Assembly (NCBI GenBank): GCA_913778765.1 | Contig: CAJYXO010000100.1 | Coordinates: 1 to 64,000, forward strand | Length of the DNA stretch: 64,000 bases | Source: an uncultured Massilia sp. | Lineage (GTDB): Bacteria; Pseudomonadota; Gammaproteobacteria; Burkholderiales; Burkholderiaceae_D | Direction of reading: 5' to 3' | Shown here: piece by piece, positions 61,603 to 64,000 of the stretch | How the letters are laid out: the number at the start of each line of letters is the position of its first letter | How positions within the stretch are numbered: the stretch's first letter is position 1 | Notes under the pieces: model-generated | Database searches by the model: none | Told to the model about the DNA's origin: nothing | What the model saw: only the letters and a program-made list of their open reading frames with translations | Made by a program: the position numbers and the translations under genes

Positions 61603-63012
61603 TTATTGCTCCTCGCGGAACTCGACGTAGGCGCGGTCGCGGATCTGGCGCGCCCAGTCTTCCATCGCTTCCTGGCGCTTGCGCTCGGTCAGCACCTGGC
61701 GCGCCATCGCGCGTTCCTTGTCCTTCGAGGTGTCCTGGGTCTTGCGCTCGACCACTTGCACGATGTGCATGCCGAACGGGCTCTTGACCGGCTCCGAGAT
61801 CTCGCCCGGCTGCAGCTTGGCGATCACGGCCGCGAGTTCGTCCGGCACGTCGCCGGCTTCGACCCAGCCCATGTCGCCGCCCTTCGCGGCATAGCTGTCC
61901 TGCGAATTCTGGCGCGCCAGGTCTTCGAAGCTCGCCTGCTTGGACTCGATCTTCGCCTTCAGCTCGAGCAGCTTCTTGCGGTCGTCGGCTTCGCTCTGGG
62001 TCGGGGTCACCTTCAGCATGATGTGGCGGGCGTGGGTCTGCTGCACCACGGCGTCCTGGCCCTGCTCCTGCGCGGTCTGCGGCTTGCGCCGGTTGTTCAG
62101 CTTGAGGATGTGGAAGCCGACGTTGGTGCGCATCACCGGCGTCACCTGGCCCGGCTGCAGCTTGCCGAGTTCGCCAGAGAACAGGGTCGGCAGGCGGTTC
62201 GGATCGCGCCAGCCGACGGCGCCGCCCTGCAGGGCGTCCGGCGACTCGGAATAGGTGGTGGCCATCTTGGCGAAGTCGGCGCCGGTGCGCAGCTGGCGCG
62301 CGACCTCGTCGGCGCGGGCCTTGCGCGCCGCGATCTGCTCGGGCGAGGCGTTTTCAGGGATGCGCACCAGGATCTGCGAGATGTCCACCTCGACGCGGTC
62401 GGCGGCGGCGGCCTTCTCGGCGGCCATGTAGGTGTCGATCTCGGCGTCCGACACCTGGATCTTGGCGTCGACTTCGTGGTCGACCAGGCGCTGCATGACG
62501 ATCTCGTTGCGGATCTGCTCGCGGAACTGGGCAAAGGTCATGCCCTCTTTTTCCATCTGGTTGCGCATCTCCTGCACGCTCATCTTCTGGCTTTCGGCGA
62601 TGCGGCCGATAGCGCGGTCGAGTTCGATGTCGGACACGCGGATGCCGTATTCCTTGCCGAGCTGGAGCTGGGCGCGTTCGGTGATCATCGCCTCGACCAC
62701 CTGGCGGCGCAGGTCTTCCGGATCGGGCAGCTGGGCGTTCTGGGCGCGCAGGCGCGCGCTGATCTCGTTGACGCGGTTGTCCACTTCGCGGCGGGTGATG
62801 ACTTCGTCGTTGACGATCACATACACGGAGTCGATGACCTTGGCATTGCTCGAGGCCGGCGGCAGGAAGCCCGTCGACGGCTTCGCCGCGGCCGGAGCGG
62901 CCGAAGAAGCGGCCTGTGCCAGGACGTCGCCGGCTGCGAGGGCACACAGCAGCACTGCTGCCAGCTTGACTTGATGCAAACGGGTAGTACGCATATTCAG
63001 GGAAGCACTCAT
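61603..63012 (-). CDS. surA: Periplasmic chaperone/peptidyl-prolyl isomerase SurA
   Basis: SurA escorts outer-membrane proteins to BAM. The 469-residue protein has a signal peptide ending near VLAQA, an N-terminal chaperone domain with IDSVYVIVNDEVITRREVDN, and two parvulin domains (about 215-315 and 330-435), the second with YAAKGGDMGWVEAGDVPDEL and VKSPFGMHIVQVVERK. Alternative start at the internal MRTTRL is possible. It sits between lptD and pdxA as usual. Confidence 0.95.
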   Translation of the reverse strand: MSASLNMRTTRLHQVKLAAVLLCALAAGDVLAQAASSAAPAAAKPSTGFLPPASSNAKVIDSVYVIVNDEVITRREVDNRVNEISARLRAQNAQLPDPEDLRRQVVEAMITERAQLQLGKEYGIRVSDIELDRAIGRIAESQKMSVQEMRNQMEKEGMTFAQFREQIRNEIVMQRLVDHEVDAKIQVSDAEIDTYMAAEKAAAADRVEVDISQILVRIPENASPEQIAARKARADEVARQLRTGADFAKMATTYSESPDALQGGAVGWRDPNRLPTLFSGELGKLQPGQVTPVMRTNVGFHILKLNNRRKPQTAQEQGQDAVVQQTHARHIMLKVTPTQSEADDRKKLLELKAKIESKQASFEDLARQNSQDSYAAKGGDMGWVEAGDVPDELAAVIAKLQPGEISEPVKSPFGMHIVQVVERKTQDTSKDKERAMARQVLTERKRQEAMEDWARQIRDRAYVEFREEQ

Positions 63013-63043
63013 TTCAGGTTTCTAGTTGTCCATGGCCAGACGC

Positions 63044-64000
63044 TCAAGGGCGGCCGACATTGGTGTTCAGCCGGGTGTAGCCCGGAATGCTCTTGTTAAA
63101 GGTTTCCAGCGGATTGCCGAAGCCCAGGCGCGACAGGCCATTCAGCTCGAGCTGGAAGAAAATCGGCGTCGAGGTCGTCTGCAGCGCGGTCACGAAGCGC
63201 TGCGCGCCCAGCCGGAACACCCAGCAGTCCGCCTTGTACTCGAGCCCGATCAGGGCCTCGAGCAGCTTGCGGTCGCGCAGCGAATAGCTGGCCCGGCCCA
63301 CACCATACCAGCGCCGCGACAGCGGCCACTGGCCCGAGGCGTCGACGTTGCGGAAACCGCTGGCCGCGCCGACGGTGTCACGCTGATAACGGTACTCGAA
63401 GTTCAGCACCTTCATCGGCGCCGGCGCCCACTGCAGACCGGCGTTCTTGCTGTACAGGCTGCGGCTCTGCGCATCGTATTGTACGCCGCTATCGAAGGTC
63501 CAGCTCTCCGAAATGCGGCCGGAAGCGGCCAGCAGGGCGTCCGAACGGGTCACGTTCATGGCCTCGTTATTGTCCAGGCGGACCTTCGGATCGCTGAAGT
63601 AATAGCGGCTGCCCACCACCAGGCGCAGGCGCTCGGCGCCGCTGCTCTGGATGAAGCGCGACACCACCGCCGCCGTCAGCTGGTTGGCGTCCGACACCTT
63701 GTCGGCGCCGACGAAACGGTTTTCCGTGAACAGCTGGGCGTAGTTGAAGCCGGCCACCGCGGTGTCGAAGTTCGGGGTCGCGCTCTGGTCCTTGTACGGG
63801 GTGCGCACGTAGAACAGGCGCGGCTCCAGGGTCTGGGTCGAGCCTTCGCCGAACAGCCCGGTCGGACGTTCGAAGATCAGGCCGGCGTCCAGCGAGCCGG
63901 TCGGCAGCACGCGCGAGATCTGGTTGCGCGGCAGCTTCGTGTCCGGGTCGATGTTGTTCTCGAGGTCGTACTGGGTCGCGTGCAGGGTCACCTTGGGCGT
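63044..64000 (-). CDS. lptD: LPS-assembly protein LptD, C-terminal part
   Basis: The C-terminal 318 residues of the outer-membrane LPS translocon. Visible blocks are LEPRLFYVRTPYKDQSATPN, FNYAQLFTENRFVGADKVSD, RVNQL-like region, ECRYQRDTV-like strand, and ALIGLEYKADCWVFRLGAQR with the conserved Cys-Trp, all alternating beta strands of the barrel. The end (FNKSIPGYTRLNTNVGRP) is the normal C-terminus. The N-terminus lies beyond the right edge. LptE is encoded at 48.3-48.9 kb. Confidence 0.94.
   Translation of the reverse strand, partial: TPKVTLHATQYDLENNIDPDTKLPRNQISRVLPTGSLDAGLIFERPTGLFGEGSTQTLEPRLFYVRTPYKDQSATPNFDTAVAGFNYAQLFTENRFVGADKVSDANQLTAAVVSRFIQSSGAERLRLVVGSRYYFSDPKVRLDNNEAMNVTRSDALLAASGRISESWTFDSGVQYDAQSRSLYSKNAGLQWAPAPMKVLNFEYRYQRDTVGAASGFRNVDASGQWPLSRRWYGVGRASYSLRDRKLLEALIGLEYKADCWVFRLGAQRFVTALQTTSTPIFFQLELNGLSRLGFGNPLETFNKSIPGYTRLNTNVGRP

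Overview
The window looks like a chromosomal segment of a high-GC betaproteobacterium of the family Oxalobacteraceae, most likely Massilia or a close relative. The gene complement (dnaK/grpE with sigma-32 promoters, leuS-lptE-holA-proA, lptD-surA-pdxA-rsmA, fur/bamE/dapB), a PEP-CTERM protein, many c-di-GMP enzymes and vanadium-haloperoxidase-like proteins all fit. This assignment is an inference from gene content; no rRNA is present. Both edges cut genes: dnaK on the left and lptD on the right.

Layout. 0-5.3 kb: heat-shock and housekeeping genes on the minus strand (dnaK, grpE, hemH, recN, nadK). 5.4-10.2 kb: a DUF3667 membrane protein, a charged small protein, a sorbosone-dehydrogenase-like lipoprotein, OsmC, glyoxalase I, and an FMN riboswitch controlling ribB. 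10.2-13.5 kb: pcm-like / rhodanese / tolC, and a TetR gene with a strong promoter. 13.5-19.5 kb: a YkgJ-type protein, uppP, recQ, a LytTR two-component pair and trmB. 19.6-28.0 kb: a PEP-CTERM protein, an aspartoacylase-like enzyme, a membrane GGDEF-EAL protein, a hybrid histidine kinase and a vanadium haloperoxidase-like enzyme. 28.15-30.78 kb: a small AT-rich island at a tRNA-Gly gene. 30.8-36.6 kb: serine acetyltransferase, a GumN-like protein, an SOS-box-preceded radical SAM/UdgX DNA-repair pair and an RsbQ-like hydrolase. 36.7-42.7 kb: an HDOD-kinase / REC-GGDEF-EAL / SEL1 operon. 42.9-56.9 kb: a drug exporter, an rRNA methyltransferase, hemJ, proA, holA, lptE, leuS, barstar, dapB, bamE, fur, hrcA and a HAD phosphatase. 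57.0-59.8 kb: paired lipoproteins, a small secreted protein and a degenerate haloperoxidase. 59.8-64.0 kb: rsmA, pdxA, surA, lptD.

The most interesting stretch is the tRNA-Gly island. An 83-bp piece of the chromosome (tRNA promoter plus the 5' half of tRNA-Gly) occurs at both ends of a 2.5-kb insert. The insert carries decayed IS481- and IS3-family transposase fragments and an intact two-gene cassette: a SLATT-like multi-transmembrane protein followed by a small P-loop NTPase. SLATT proteins are predicted membrane effectors of bacterial conflict systems, and I do not recognise this two-gene pairing as a named system, so it is the best candidate for an undescribed defence cassette. Second is the radical SAM / DUF4130-UdgX operon behind a well-formed LexA box.

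Regulation visible in sequence includes two sigma-32 promoters (grpE, dnaK), an FMN riboswitch, a LexA box, a tRNA promoter in duplicate, a near-consensus TetR promoter and several terminators. A REP-like palindrome family is scattered between genes in at least eight copies.
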